Of a stretch of DNA of 50,835 bases, positions 18,512 to 25,909 are shown piece by piece. The position numbers and the translations under genes are program-made. The stretch's first letter is position 1; every line of letters begins with the position of its first letter. The notes under the pieces were generated by a model. It made no database searches and had not been told where the DNA came from. It saw only the letters and a program-made list of their open reading frames with translations. The stretch comes from Prevotella sp. GTDB lineage: Bacteria; Bacteroidota; Bacteroidia; Bacteroidales; Bacteroidaceae. The stretch is taken from assembly GCA_017458125.1 (NCBI GenBank), contig JAFTGB010000055.1, positions 1 to 50,835 of the forward strand, given 5' to 3'.

Positions 18512-18548
18512 AACGCCAGCAGGCATGCCAAAGTGCCTGACGGGCGTT
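18512..18548 (+). terminator. Possible terminator hairpin after GH3
   Basis: AACGCC (18512-18517) with AGGCA pairs with TGCCT and GGCGTT (18543-18548) 35 bp after the GH3 stop. No strong T-run follows, so intrinsic termination is uncertain. Confidence 0.4.
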
Positions 18549-18550
18549 GC

Positions 18551-18687
18551 CGTTTATCATCGGCCGTGTTGCAATTTAAATTAAATTGCGCAGCAAATTA
18601 AATTAAATTGGTGAGCAATTTAAATTAAATTGGTCTGCAAATTAAATTAAATTGCAACGCTGCGGATGATATTTGTCATGGTAAACG
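18551..18687. repeat. Array of four 22-bp A/T-rich repeats within a large palindrome
   Basis: Four exact 22-bp units run head to tail at 18571-18592, 18593-18614, 18615-18636 and 18637-18658. Each has the core GCAA(T/A)TTAAATTAAATTG (18 bp) and four variable bases (CGCA, GTGA, GTCT, CAAC). The array is flanked by inverted sequence (ATCATCGGCCGTGTTGC left, GCAACGCTGCGGATGAT right), with CGTTTA and TAAACG at the outer edges. Each core is itself nearly self-complementary. It lies between GH3 and the HU-like gene. It could be a transcription stop, a protein-binding array or a mobile-element remnant; no function is clear. Confidence 0.85.
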
Positions 18688-18711
18688 CTTGCATAAGTCA
18701 GAATTATTTCA

Positions 18712-18719
18712 TACTTTTG
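18712..18719 (+). promoter_or_regulatory. Promoter -7 motif for the HU-like gene
   Basis: TACTTTTG fits the Bacteroidota TAnnTTTG consensus and lies 69 bp before the ATG of the HU-like gene. It lacks the GTTACA box of the xylan promoters. Confidence 0.55.
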
Positions 18720-18788
18720 TCAAAACTTTCAGCCATCCCTCACCACGGGACGGGCGGCAAACAGCATTACTAACTAAAAACAAAAGCT

Positions 18789-19250
18789 ATGGGACTACAA
18801 TTCACACTGAAGAAGAACCACATCAAGAGTAACCAGGCCTACGGCAAATGGTACGCACAGGTTGTACGGGGAACGGAGATTGGCGTCAAGGAGATAGCCG
18901 ACCGCGTGCAGTCGCACAGCGGCATCAGCCGCGCCAACGTCATGGCCGTCATCACGGCACTGAACGAGGTGGAAACGAGTCTGAAGGACGGCCACACGGT
19001 GAACTTGGGCGAACTGGGCAAGTTCTACCTCAGTATCCGCAGCGAGTGCGTCGACAACCCTGAGGACTTCAGCGTCAGCAAGCATGTGAAGGGCGTGGTG
19101 TGCAAGTACGTTCCCGAGGGTCACCGGCGCACTACGGACAGCAGCGTCTACCGCTCTTTCACCGAGAACGTCAAGCTCACGCAGCTGTCGGAGTACGACG
19201 ACACGGGGCACGTCAAAGAGCGCATCCGCCGAGGAGGCAAGGTGAAATGA
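18789..19250 (+). CDS. HU-related DNA-binding protein (HU-like, 153 residues)
   Basis: A DNA-binding protein of the longer HU-related family typical of Bacteroidota (about 150 residues rather than the 90 of classical HU). The first 125 residues contain an HU-like fold: helical N-terminal part (GVKEIADRVQ, ISRANVMAVITALNEV), then the strands with HTVNLGELGKFYLSIRS, followed by a variable arm and a basic C-terminus (KERIRRGGKVK). It could shape the chromosome or a local site; the neighbouring 22-bp repeat array just upstream is a possible target but this is only a guess. It has its own promoter and is probably not part of xylan use. Confidence 0.85.
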   Translation: MGLQFTLKKNHIKSNQAYGKWYAQVVRGTEIGVKEIADRVQSHSGISRANVMAVITALNEVETSLKDGHTVNLGELGKFYLSIRSECVDNPEDFSVSKHVKGVVCKYVPEGHRRTTDSSVYRSFTENVKLTQLSEYDDTGHVKERIRRGGKVK

Positions 19251-19273
19251 GCACGGGCGCTGGCGCCCACGGC

Positions 19274-19349
19274 AGGCGAAAAATGCGGAATGGCACAAAT
19301 CGTATAGTTTCTGAAACATAACGAAAAGCCCATTCCGCATTTTTCGCCT
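19274..19349. terminator. Perfect 20-bp inverted repeat after the HU-like gene, overlapping the xyn10D operator
   Basis: AGGCGAAAAATGCGGAATGG (19274-19293) is exactly complementary to 19330-19349, with a 36-nt loop. It can end transcription of the HU-like gene. The right arm lies inside the next promoter's 47-bp operator block, so hairpin and operator share sequence. Confidence 0.65.
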
Positions 19350-19359
19350 ATCTTTGCAG
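19313..19359 (+). promoter_or_regulatory. xyn10D-fae1A promoter with candidate operator box
   Basis: GAAACA (19313-19318) lies 29 bp before CTATCTTTGC; the -7 motif is TATCTTTG (19349-19356). The core region AAAAGCCCATTC matches CAAAGGCGGTTA at 7 of 12 positions. The layout equals the other four xylan promoters. Confidence 0.6.
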
Positions 19360-19430
19360 TCGTAACAACGTGTTACCACCACCCATAGAACCTAAAAAGA
19401 ACAAAAGCAACAAAACTAAACATTCAGCGA

Positions 19431-21614
19431 ATGGAAATGAAAACGACTGCAAAAACCGTGCTCGCACTGCTGCTGACAGCGGCCATGAGCACCCAAGTCC
19501 GGGGTCAGGGACTGAAGGACGCCTACCGCGACTACTTCAAGGTGGGCGTCGCCGTGAACAAATTTAACGTGGCCGTGCCCGAACAGGGGGCACTGGTGTG
19601 CCAGGAGTTCAACAGCGTGACGGCCGAGAACGACATGAAACCCGTCAGCGTGCACCCCGCCGAAGGGGTGTGGAACTGGGGCGCCGCCGACAGCATTGCC
19701 AACTTCTGCCGCCAGAAGGGCATCAAGATGCGCGGCCACACGCTGTGCTGGCACGCCCAGTTCAGCGACTGGATGTTCAAGGACAAGAAGGGACGGCCGG
19801 TGAAGAAGGAGGTGTTCTACCAGCGGCTGCGCGACCACATCCACACCGTCGTCAACCGATACAAGGACGTGGTCTACTGCTGGGACGTAGTGAACGAAGC
19901 CATCAGCGACAACCCTCAGGGCAGGATGGTGGACGGCAAGTGGCAGCCCGGCAACCCGTACCGCGAAAGCACACACTGGAAGCTGTGCGGCGACGAGTTC
20001 ATAGCCAAGGCCTTCGAGTATGCCCACGAGGCTGACCCGAACGCCCTGCTGTTCTATAATGACTACAACGAGTGCGAGCCGGGCAAGCGCGACCGCATAT
20101 ATAATATGGTGAAAAAGATGCAGCAGCAGGGTGTGCCCATACACGGCATCGGCATGCAGGGCCACTACAACGTCTACGGCCCGTCGGAGGCTGACATCGA
20201 CGCCGCCATCACCAAATACTCGGAACTGGTAAAGCACATCCACGTCACCGAGCTGGACATCCGCACCAACGAGGAAATGGGCGGACAGCTGCAGTTTGCC
20301 CGTGGCAACGAAAAGACCGTGCCGGCCTACATCCAGACACTGCAGAACGACCAGTACAACCGCGTGTTCCGCGTGCTGCGCAAGCACAAGGACGTCATCG
20401 ACTGCGTCACCTTCTGGAACCTCAGCGACCGCGACTCGTGGCTCGGCACGAACAACCACCCGCTGCTCTTCGACGAGAACTACAAGCCCAAGCGCGTCTA
20501 CGGCATCGTGCGCGACTTCAACCCCGCCGTGGACAACGCCGTCATCAAGGAGGACTTCAAGCCCAACTACTGGAACCAGCCCGGGCAGGAGTGGCCCAAG
20601 GTGAACTCGCAGGGCTACGTGCGCTTCCGCATTGACGCACCCGACGCCAAGTCGGTCATCGTCAGCTTAGGATTAGGCGGACGCGGCGGCACGGTGCTGC
20701 GCCGCGACAAGGACGGCTTCTGGACGGGCACCACGCAAGAGCCGGAGGACCCGGGGTTCCACTACTACCACCTAACCATCGACGGCTGCATGGTGAACGA
20801 CCCGGGCACGGGCAACTTCTTCGGCTCATGCCGTTGGGAGAGCGGCATGGAGATACCGGCACCCGACCAGGCTTTCTACCAGAAGCGCATGGACATACCA
20901 CACGGCAGGCTGCAGCAGGTGCTGTTCCCCTCGCCAAGCACGGGAGAGCTGAAAACGGCATGGGTCTACACGCCGCCGACCTACGGGGAACAAATCGTAA
21001 ATAGTAAATCCGTAAATCGAAAATCCGTAAATCGTTTCCCTGTGCTCTACCTGCAGCACGGCTGGGGCGAGAACGAGACCAGCTGGTCCGTGCAGGGCTG
21101 CGCCGGCACCATCATGGACAACCTGATAGCTGAAGGAAAGGTGAAGCCGTTCATCATCGTCATGACCTACGGCATGACCAACGACGTGAAGTTCGGCAAG
21201 ATACGCGAGTTCACGGCCAAGGAGTTCGAGACGGTATTAGTGGACGAGCTGATACCCTACATCGACAAGCACTTCCTGACCAAGACGGGCAAGTGGAACC
21301 GCGCCATGGCCGGACTCTCCATGGGCGGCATGGAAACGAAGCTCATCACCCTGCGCCGTCCGGAGACCTTCGGCTACTGGGGACTGATGAGCGGCGGACA
21401 GTACGAACCGCAGGACATCAAAGACCCGAAGCAGGTGCGCCTCATCTTCCAGAGCTGCGGCGAAAAGGAGTGGCCCGACCGTCTGAAGCAGAGCACAGAG
21501 GCACTGAAGGCTGCCGGCGTGAACGTGGTAGACTACGTCAGCGAGGGCACGGCACACGAGTTCCTGACGTGGCGCCGCTCGCTGCGCGAGCTGGCTCCGC
21601 TGCTCTTCAAATAA
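19431..21614 (+). CDS. xyn10D-fae1A: Bifunctional GH10 endoxylanase / CE1-type feruloyl esterase (Xyn10D-Fae1A type)
   Basis: A two-enzyme protein of 727 residues. A signal peptide (ending near TQVRGQ) is followed by a GH10 barrel (about 30-365) with acid/base E156 in WDVVNEAIS and nucleophile E274 in VTELDIRTN. A short beta-sandwich linker (about 375-470) leads to an alpha/beta-hydrolase esterase domain (about 480-727) with the nucleophile S630 in GLSMGG and H709 in GTAHEF. Such xylanase-feruloyl esterase fusions are known from Prevotella ruminicola; the pair cuts xylan and frees ferulate cross-links. The loop before the first esterase strand (FPVLYLQHG) holds a 15-residue insert (521-535) encoded by tandem GTAAATC-type repeats. 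Next gene is the HTCS. Confidence 0.93.
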   Translation: MEMKTTAKTVLALLLTAAMSTQVRGQGLKDAYRDYFKVGVAVNKFNVAVPEQGALVCQEFNSVTAENDMKPVSVHPAEGVWNWGAADSIANFCRQKGIKMRGHTLCWHAQFSDWMFKDKKGRPVKKEVFYQRLRDHIHTVVNRYKDVVYCWDVVNEAISDNPQGRMVDGKWQPGNPYRESTHWKLCGDEFIAKAFEYAHEADPNALLFYNDYNECEPGKRDRIYNMVKKMQQQGVPIHGIGMQGHYNVYGPSEADIDAAITKYSELVKHIHVTELDIRTNEEMGGQLQFARGNEKTVPAYIQTLQNDQYNRVFRVLRKHKDVIDCVTFWNLSDRDSWLGTNNHPLLFDENYKPKRVYGIVRDFNPAVDNAVIKEDFKPNYWNQPGQEWPKVNSQGYVRFRIDAPDAKSVIVSLGLGGRGGTVLRRDKDGFWTGTTQEPEDPGFHYYHLTIDGCMVNDPGTGNFFGSCRWESGMEIPAPDQAFYQKRMDIPHGRLQQVLFPSPSTGELKTAWVYTPPTYGEQIVNSKSVNRKSVNRFPVLYLQHGWGENETSWSVQGCAGTIMDNLIAEGKVKPFIIVMTYGMTNDVKFGKIREFTAKEFETVLVDELIPYIDKHFLTKTGKWNRAMAGLSMGGMETKLITLRRPETFGYWGLMSGGQYEPQDIKDPKQVRLIFQSCGEKEWPDRLKQSTEALKAAGVNVVDYVSEGTAHEFLTWRRSLRELAPLLFK
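20991..21034 (+). repeat. In-frame GTAAATC-type tandem repeat inside xyn10D-fae1A
   Basis: Units GTAAATC, AGTAAATCC, GTAAATCGAAAATCC run in tandem and encode QIVNSKSVNRKSVNR between YTPPTYGE and FPVLYLQHG. The same units occur at 29061-29112, 32249-32276 and 36363-36449. The length is a multiple of three. Confidence 0.8.
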
Positions 21615-21643
21615 GCCGGAAAGACACGCAAGGTATCATAAAC

Positions 21644-21683
21644 TTTACGCCATGTAACACGTTCCCATGTTACATGGCGTAAA
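21644..21683. terminator. Perfect 15-bp palindrome between xyn10D-fae1A and the HTCS gene
   Basis: TTTACGCCATGTAAC (21644-21658) and its exact complement (21669-21683) flank a 10-nt loop, followed by AATTTT. It fits an intrinsic terminator for xyn10D-fae1A. Both arms also contain GTTACA/TGTAAC, the box seen in the xylan promoters, but here it lies 34 rather than 29 bp before the HTCS -7 core. Confidence 0.65.
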
Positions 21684-21709
21684 ATTTTGGCCGTTTTCGG
21701 AATATTTAT

Positions 21710-21717
21710 TACTTTTG
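21710..21717 (+). promoter_or_regulatory. Promoter -7 motif for the HTCS gene
   Basis: TACTTTTG fits the Bacteroidota consensus, 45 bp before the ATG. The expected operator box is not at the standard spacing, suggesting that the regulator gene is controlled differently from its target genes. Confidence 0.6.
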
Positions 21718-21761
21718 CATTCGCATACCATGCACTACTACTAACATAAAGTGAGAACACA

Positions 21762-24700
21762 ATGAAAAGTAAAGTTCTATTATCACTGACATTCATGCTC
21801 ACGCTGACGTTCCATGCCACGGCACAGAACGGCAAGCACTTCGATGCTGACAAACAAATGTCAAGCAGTTTCACTACACAGGTTTACCAGGACCGCGACG
21901 GTTTCATCTGGGTGACTACCCGCAACGGAATGAACAAGTATGACGGGTATCAGTTCCAGATACTGAAGAAGGAACGCAAACAGGACATGGGCATGGCCAG
22001 CAACTACGTCAACTGCATGCTGCAAGACCGCCACGGACTCTTCTACGTCGGCATGTACGGAGCGTTCCAGACCTACGACGGCGAGCGGTTCCGCGACGTG
22101 ACCACCTACGACCTGAGCGGCAACGTAACACCCTGCTACATCACCTGTCTGCTGGAGCGCCGCAACGGCGAAATACTGGTGGGCACGTCAGGACACGGAC
22201 TGCTGCGCATGAAAGACGACAAGAGCGCGTACGAGATAGGCGGTAACCTGCGCACACTGCAGACCGTACACCGCATGCTGGAGGACAGCCGCGGACGGCT
22301 CTGGCTGACCACCGACAACGAGGGCGTGTGGTGCCAGGACGGCAGCAGCGGCAGCATCAGCCGATACTTCCAGTCGGAGGAGGAGCGCGGCATGGGTCGC
22401 GACCTGTGTGAGGACGGCGAGGGAAACATATACCTGAGCACGGCGAACAACGGTGTCTACCGCTTTGACGGCCGGCAGTTCCGACATATAGAGTGCACGG
22501 GCAGCAGGCATGTGTCGACGCTGTACGTCAACCGCGCGGGACACATCATGTTAGGCTGCGACGGCGAGGGCGTAGCCGTGCTGGACCCCAAGAGCGGACG
22601 GCTGACCGACAACCCGTACTACAGCCGCGACGTGGATCTGACGACGGCCAAGGTCTACAGCATCACGGAAGACCAGAGCGGCAACGTGTGGTTAGGACTG
22701 TTGCAGAAAGGCATATACATGCAGCCCGCCGGCGAAACGGGATTTCAGTACATCGGCTACAAGTTAGGCACGCGCAACGTCATCGGCACGGCCTGCGTCA
22801 CCAGCATACTGAAGAGCACGAAAGGCAACATCTGGGTGGGCACAGACAAGGACGGACTCTACTGCCTGACGGCAGAGGGACAACTGGTCAGACACCTGCG
22901 CGACGGTGTGCCCACGACCATATTAGGACTCTGCGAGGACAGCAAGGGCCTCGTCTGGGTCGGCACCTACCGCGAGGGCTTAGGATGGGTGGACCCCGCC
23001 ACGCTCACCTACCATAACCAGCCGCTGCCGCAGGGCAGCGACGTGAGCGTCTTCGACCTGGAGGCCGATGCCACGGGGCGGCTCTGGTTGGCCACCATGG
23101 GCGACGGACTGCTGAGCATGGAACTGAAGAGCGGCGTGGTGAAGGCCTACACCATGGGCAAGAACGGCGGCAGCGACCGCAAGGCCAACTGCATCGCCAA
23201 CAACTACATCTCGCAGCTGTCGCTGTCGCCGGACGGCAGGCGCATCTATACCGCCACCACCATGGGCACATGCGCCATGGACATCAGCACGGAGAACTGG
23301 CTCAGCACGTTCCAAGGACAGAACTGCCTGAACTACGGCACGCCTACGCGCATAGCCCGCGAGTTCGACGGCAAGCTGTACTTGGGCACAAACACCGGCC
23401 TCTACCACTACGACCTGAAGCAGCACTACGTGCAGCGCGCCGACAGCACGAGCGGGCTGGCCGACAACGGCATATCCAGCATCGAACAGGACAAGGACGG
23501 ACAGCTGTGGATAGGTACCGACCACGGCCTGTACTGCACCGACAGCCGCAGCGGCATCACCACCAGCTACTTCGTGGACAACGGTCTGCAGTCCAACGAG
23601 TTCAGCGACGGAGCATCATTCCTGACACCCGACGGACTCATGCTCTTCGGCGGACTGGGCGGCGTGACGCTGTTCCGTCCCAACGGACTGAAGGACACAC
23701 AGTGGAAGGCGGAGGTCAAGCTCACGCGCTTCACCGTCAACGGACAGAGCGTGACTGCTGCCACGCGCTCAGGATGGTGGCAGGTCACCGACAGCGCCGT
23801 CATCGCCTCCAACCACTTCGACCTGAGCAGCAACGACAATTCGTTTGCACTGCAACTGTCAACGCTGACCTACGACAACCCTGAGCACATCGTCTACCGC
23901 TACCGCATCAACGACGAGCCGTGGGTGCGGCTGCAACCAGGCGTCAACGAGATAACGTTCTCGCATCTCTCGCCGGGAACCTACCACTTCTGCGTCGTGG
24001 CTGACCGCAACAACCTGTCGACACCCGAGCGCTGCTTCACCATCGTCATCCATGCGCCGTGGTACCGCAGCACGCTGGCATACCTTATATATATCATGGC
24101 TGCCGGACTGGCCGTGTGGAGCTACCTGCGGGCACGCCGCCGCAAGGAGCAGGACCGCCTGCGCCTGCAGGAACACATACACGCCGAGCAGATGGCCGAC
24201 GCGCGCCTGCAGTTCTTCATGAACATCTCGCACGAGATACGCACGCCCATGACGCTCATCGTCACACCGCTGCTCTCGCTCATCAAGCAGGACAACGACC
24301 CGCACCGGCGCAGCATTTACGAGACCATACGGCGCAACGCCGAACGCATCTTAGGACTCATCAACCAGATGATGGACCTGCGCAAGATAGACAAAGGACT
24401 CATGCAGATGCACATGCGGCAGACGGAGCTCATCAGCTTCATCAGCGACATACATACGCTCTTCGACCAGCAGGCACGCACCAAGGCCATCCGCTTCACC
24501 TTCGACCACGACAGCGACGAGCTGCCCGTATGGATTGACCGTGCCCACTTCGACAAGGTCATCGTCAACATCCTGTCCAACGCCTTCAAGTACACCCCGG
24601 CGGGAGGCGACATCCGCATCAGTGTCACACATCCCGACGGCACGGCGCGCATAGCCATCTTCAACAACGGCGAACAGATACCCGAGGAGAGTCTGGAACA

Positions 24701-25835
24701 CATCTTCAAGCGGTTCTACCAGATACCGACCAGCGTCAACGACCGACACACCGGCACCGGCATAGGGCTGGACCTGACACGCTCGCTCGTCGAGCTGCAC
24801 CACGGCACCATCATGGCGCACAACATCGACAGCGGCGGCTGCGAGTTCGTGGTCACCATACCATTAGGCTGCGACCACCTGAAACCAGAGGAGATGGTGA
24901 CGGAGGAGGACGCCCAGATGGACGGACTGACCGCTCCCATAGAGACCGAGGAGGAACCGGCCCAGCAAGCCGACAGCAACGGGCAGGCGGCAGCTGACGC
25001 TCAGCCTGCGGCGACAGGCACCAGCCTGCCCAAGGCGGGCAGCCGCCAGCGCATCGTCATCGCCGAGGATGACGCCGAGATACGGGAATACCTAAAGACG
25101 GAACTGTCAGCCGACTACGACATCACCACCGCCGAAAACGGACGCTTGGCGCTGAGCGAAGTGCTGCGACAGGTGCCCGGGCTGGTCATCTCCGACGTCA
25201 TGATGCCCGAGATGGACGGCAACGTGCTATGCGCCAAGATCAAGGGCAACCCGGCCACTAACCACATCCCCGTCATCCTGCTGACGGCCAAGAGCAGCGA
25301 CACCGACCAGCTGGAGGGACTGGAAATGGGTGCCGATGCCTACCTGATGAAACCTTTCAACATGGACATCCTGCGGCACACCATCGTCAACCTGATACAC
25401 TCGCACCAGACCTTGCAGCTGAAGTACGGCCGCAACGACCAGCTGGAAAGCCAGGTGGACGACGTCAAGATGAAGTCGCCGGACGACCAGCTGTTAGAGC
25501 GCGTCATGCGCGTCATCAACAAAAACCTCGGCAACTCCGACCTCAGCGTCGATGCCATAGCATCGGAGGTGGGCATCAGCCGCGTTCACCTGCACCGCAA
25601 GATGAAGGAGCTGACGGGACAGACACCGCACGACTTCATCCGTAACCTGCGTCTGAAGCAGGCCGCCAACCTGCTGTCGGAACACAACATGAACATCACC
25701 GAGGTCATCTACGCCTGCGGCTTCAACAATGCCGCCTCCTTCTCCACCATCTTCAAGAAGTTCTACGGCATGTCGCCACGCGAATACATGAACGAACACA
25801 AGAACGAAAAAAGAAACACCATGACAACAGTTTGA
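21762..25835 (+). CDS. xynR: Hybrid two-component system regulator (HTCS, XynR type)
   Basis: A single-chain sensor and transcription factor of 1357 residues. The signal peptide ends at ATAQN. The periplasmic part (about 25-760) is a two-bladed set of Reg_prop beta-propeller repeats (DRDGFIWVTTRNGMNKYDGY, SGNVWLGLLQKGIY) and a Y_Y_Y domain (YRYRINDEPWVRL). A membrane helix at about 768-790 leads to the histidine kinase: H-box ISHEIRTPM with His823, N-box NILSNAFKYTP and G-box GTGIGLDL. A receiver domain follows with Asp1145 in ISDVMMPEMDG, then an AraC-type HTH (about 1250-1345). In Prevotella bryantii a protein of this type, XynR, activates xylanase genes. Ligand and targets are inferred from the locus. 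Confidence 0.95.
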   Translation: MKSKVLLSLTFMLTLTFHATAQNGKHFDADKQMSSSFTTQVYQDRDGFIWVTTRNGMNKYDGYQFQILKKERKQDMGMASNYVNCMLQDRHGLFYVGMYGAFQTYDGERFRDVTTYDLSGNVTPCYITCLLERRNGEILVGTSGHGLLRMKDDKSAYEIGGNLRTLQTVHRMLEDSRGRLWLTTDNEGVWCQDGSSGSISRYFQSEEERGMGRDLCEDGEGNIYLSTANNGVYRFDGRQFRHIECTGSRHVSTLYVNRAGHIMLGCDGEGVAVLDPKSGRLTDNPYYSRDVDLTTAKVYSITEDQSGNVWLGLLQKGIYMQPAGETGFQYIGYKLGTRNVIGTACVTSILKSTKGNIWVGTDKDGLYCLTAEGQLVRHLRDGVPTTILGLCEDSKGLVWVGTYREGLGWVDPATLTYHNQPLPQGSDVSVFDLEADATGRLWLATMGDGLLSMELKSGVVKAYTMGKNGGSDRKANCIANNYISQLSLSPDGRRIYTATTMGTCAMDISTENWLSTFQGQNCLNYGTPTRIAREFDGKLYLGTNTGLYHYDLKQHYVQRADSTSGLADNGISSIEQDKDGQLWIGTDHGLYCTDSRSGITTSYFVDNGLQSNEFSDGASFLTPDGLMLFGGLGGVTLFRPNGLKDTQWKAEVKLTRFTVNGQSVTAATRSGWWQVTDSAVIASNHFDLSSNDNSFALQLSTLTYDNPEHIVYRYRINDEPWVRLQPGVNEITFSHLSPGTYHFCVVADRNNLSTPERCFTIVIHAPWYRSTLAYLIYIMAAGLAVWSYLRARRRKEQDRLRLQEHIHAEQMADARLQFFMNISHEIRTPMTLIVTPLLSLIKQDNDPHRRSIYETIRRNAERILGLINQMMDLRKIDKGLMQMHMRQTELISFISDIHTLFDQQARTKAIRFTFDHDSDELPVWIDRAHFDKVIVNILSNAFKYTPAGGDIRISVTHPDGTARIAIFNNGEQIPEESLEHIFKRFYQIPTSVNDRHTGTGIGLDLTRSLVELHHGTIMAHNIDSGGCEFVVTIPLGCDHLKPEEMVTEEDAQMDGLTAPIETEEEPAQQADSNGQAAADAQPAATGTSLPKAGSRQRIVIAEDDAEIREYLKTELSADYDITTAENGRLALSEVLRQVPGLVISDVMMPEMDGNVLCAKIKGNPATNHIPVILLTAKSSDTDQLEGLEMGADAYLMKPFNMDILRHTIVNLIHSHQTLQLKYGRNDQLESQVDDVKMKSPDDQLLERVMRVINKNLGNSDLSVDAIASEVGISRVHLHRKMKELTGQTPHDFIRNLRLKQAANLLSEHNMNITEVIYACGFNNAASFSTIFKKFYGMSPREYMNEHKNEKRNTMTTV

Positions 25836-25880
25836 AACATCCCGCAAAAGACGTTAACCCTTTTCTTCGTACCTTTGCAG
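25834..25880 (+). promoter_or_regulatory. GH43 promoter with candidate XynR operator
   Basis: GAAACA, 5 bp, CAAAAGACGTTA (10 of 12 matching CAAAGGCGGTTA), then GTACCTTTGC at the standard 29 bp. The first two bases overlap the HTCS stop codon. This promoter lies after the TTG at 25832, so the GH43 start must be the ATG at 25910. Confidence 0.7.
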
Positions 25881-25909
25881 CCACAAAACCAATAAACAAA
25901 CTAAAAGAT

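Noticed and set aside
18571-18658. CRISPR array
   Set aside because: Units follow each other with only 4 variable bases, so there are no spacers, and no cas gene is near.
25832-25909. TTG start at 25832 for GH43
   Set aside because: It lies upstream of the promoter core (25869-25878), and the ATG at 25910 gives a clean signal peptide.
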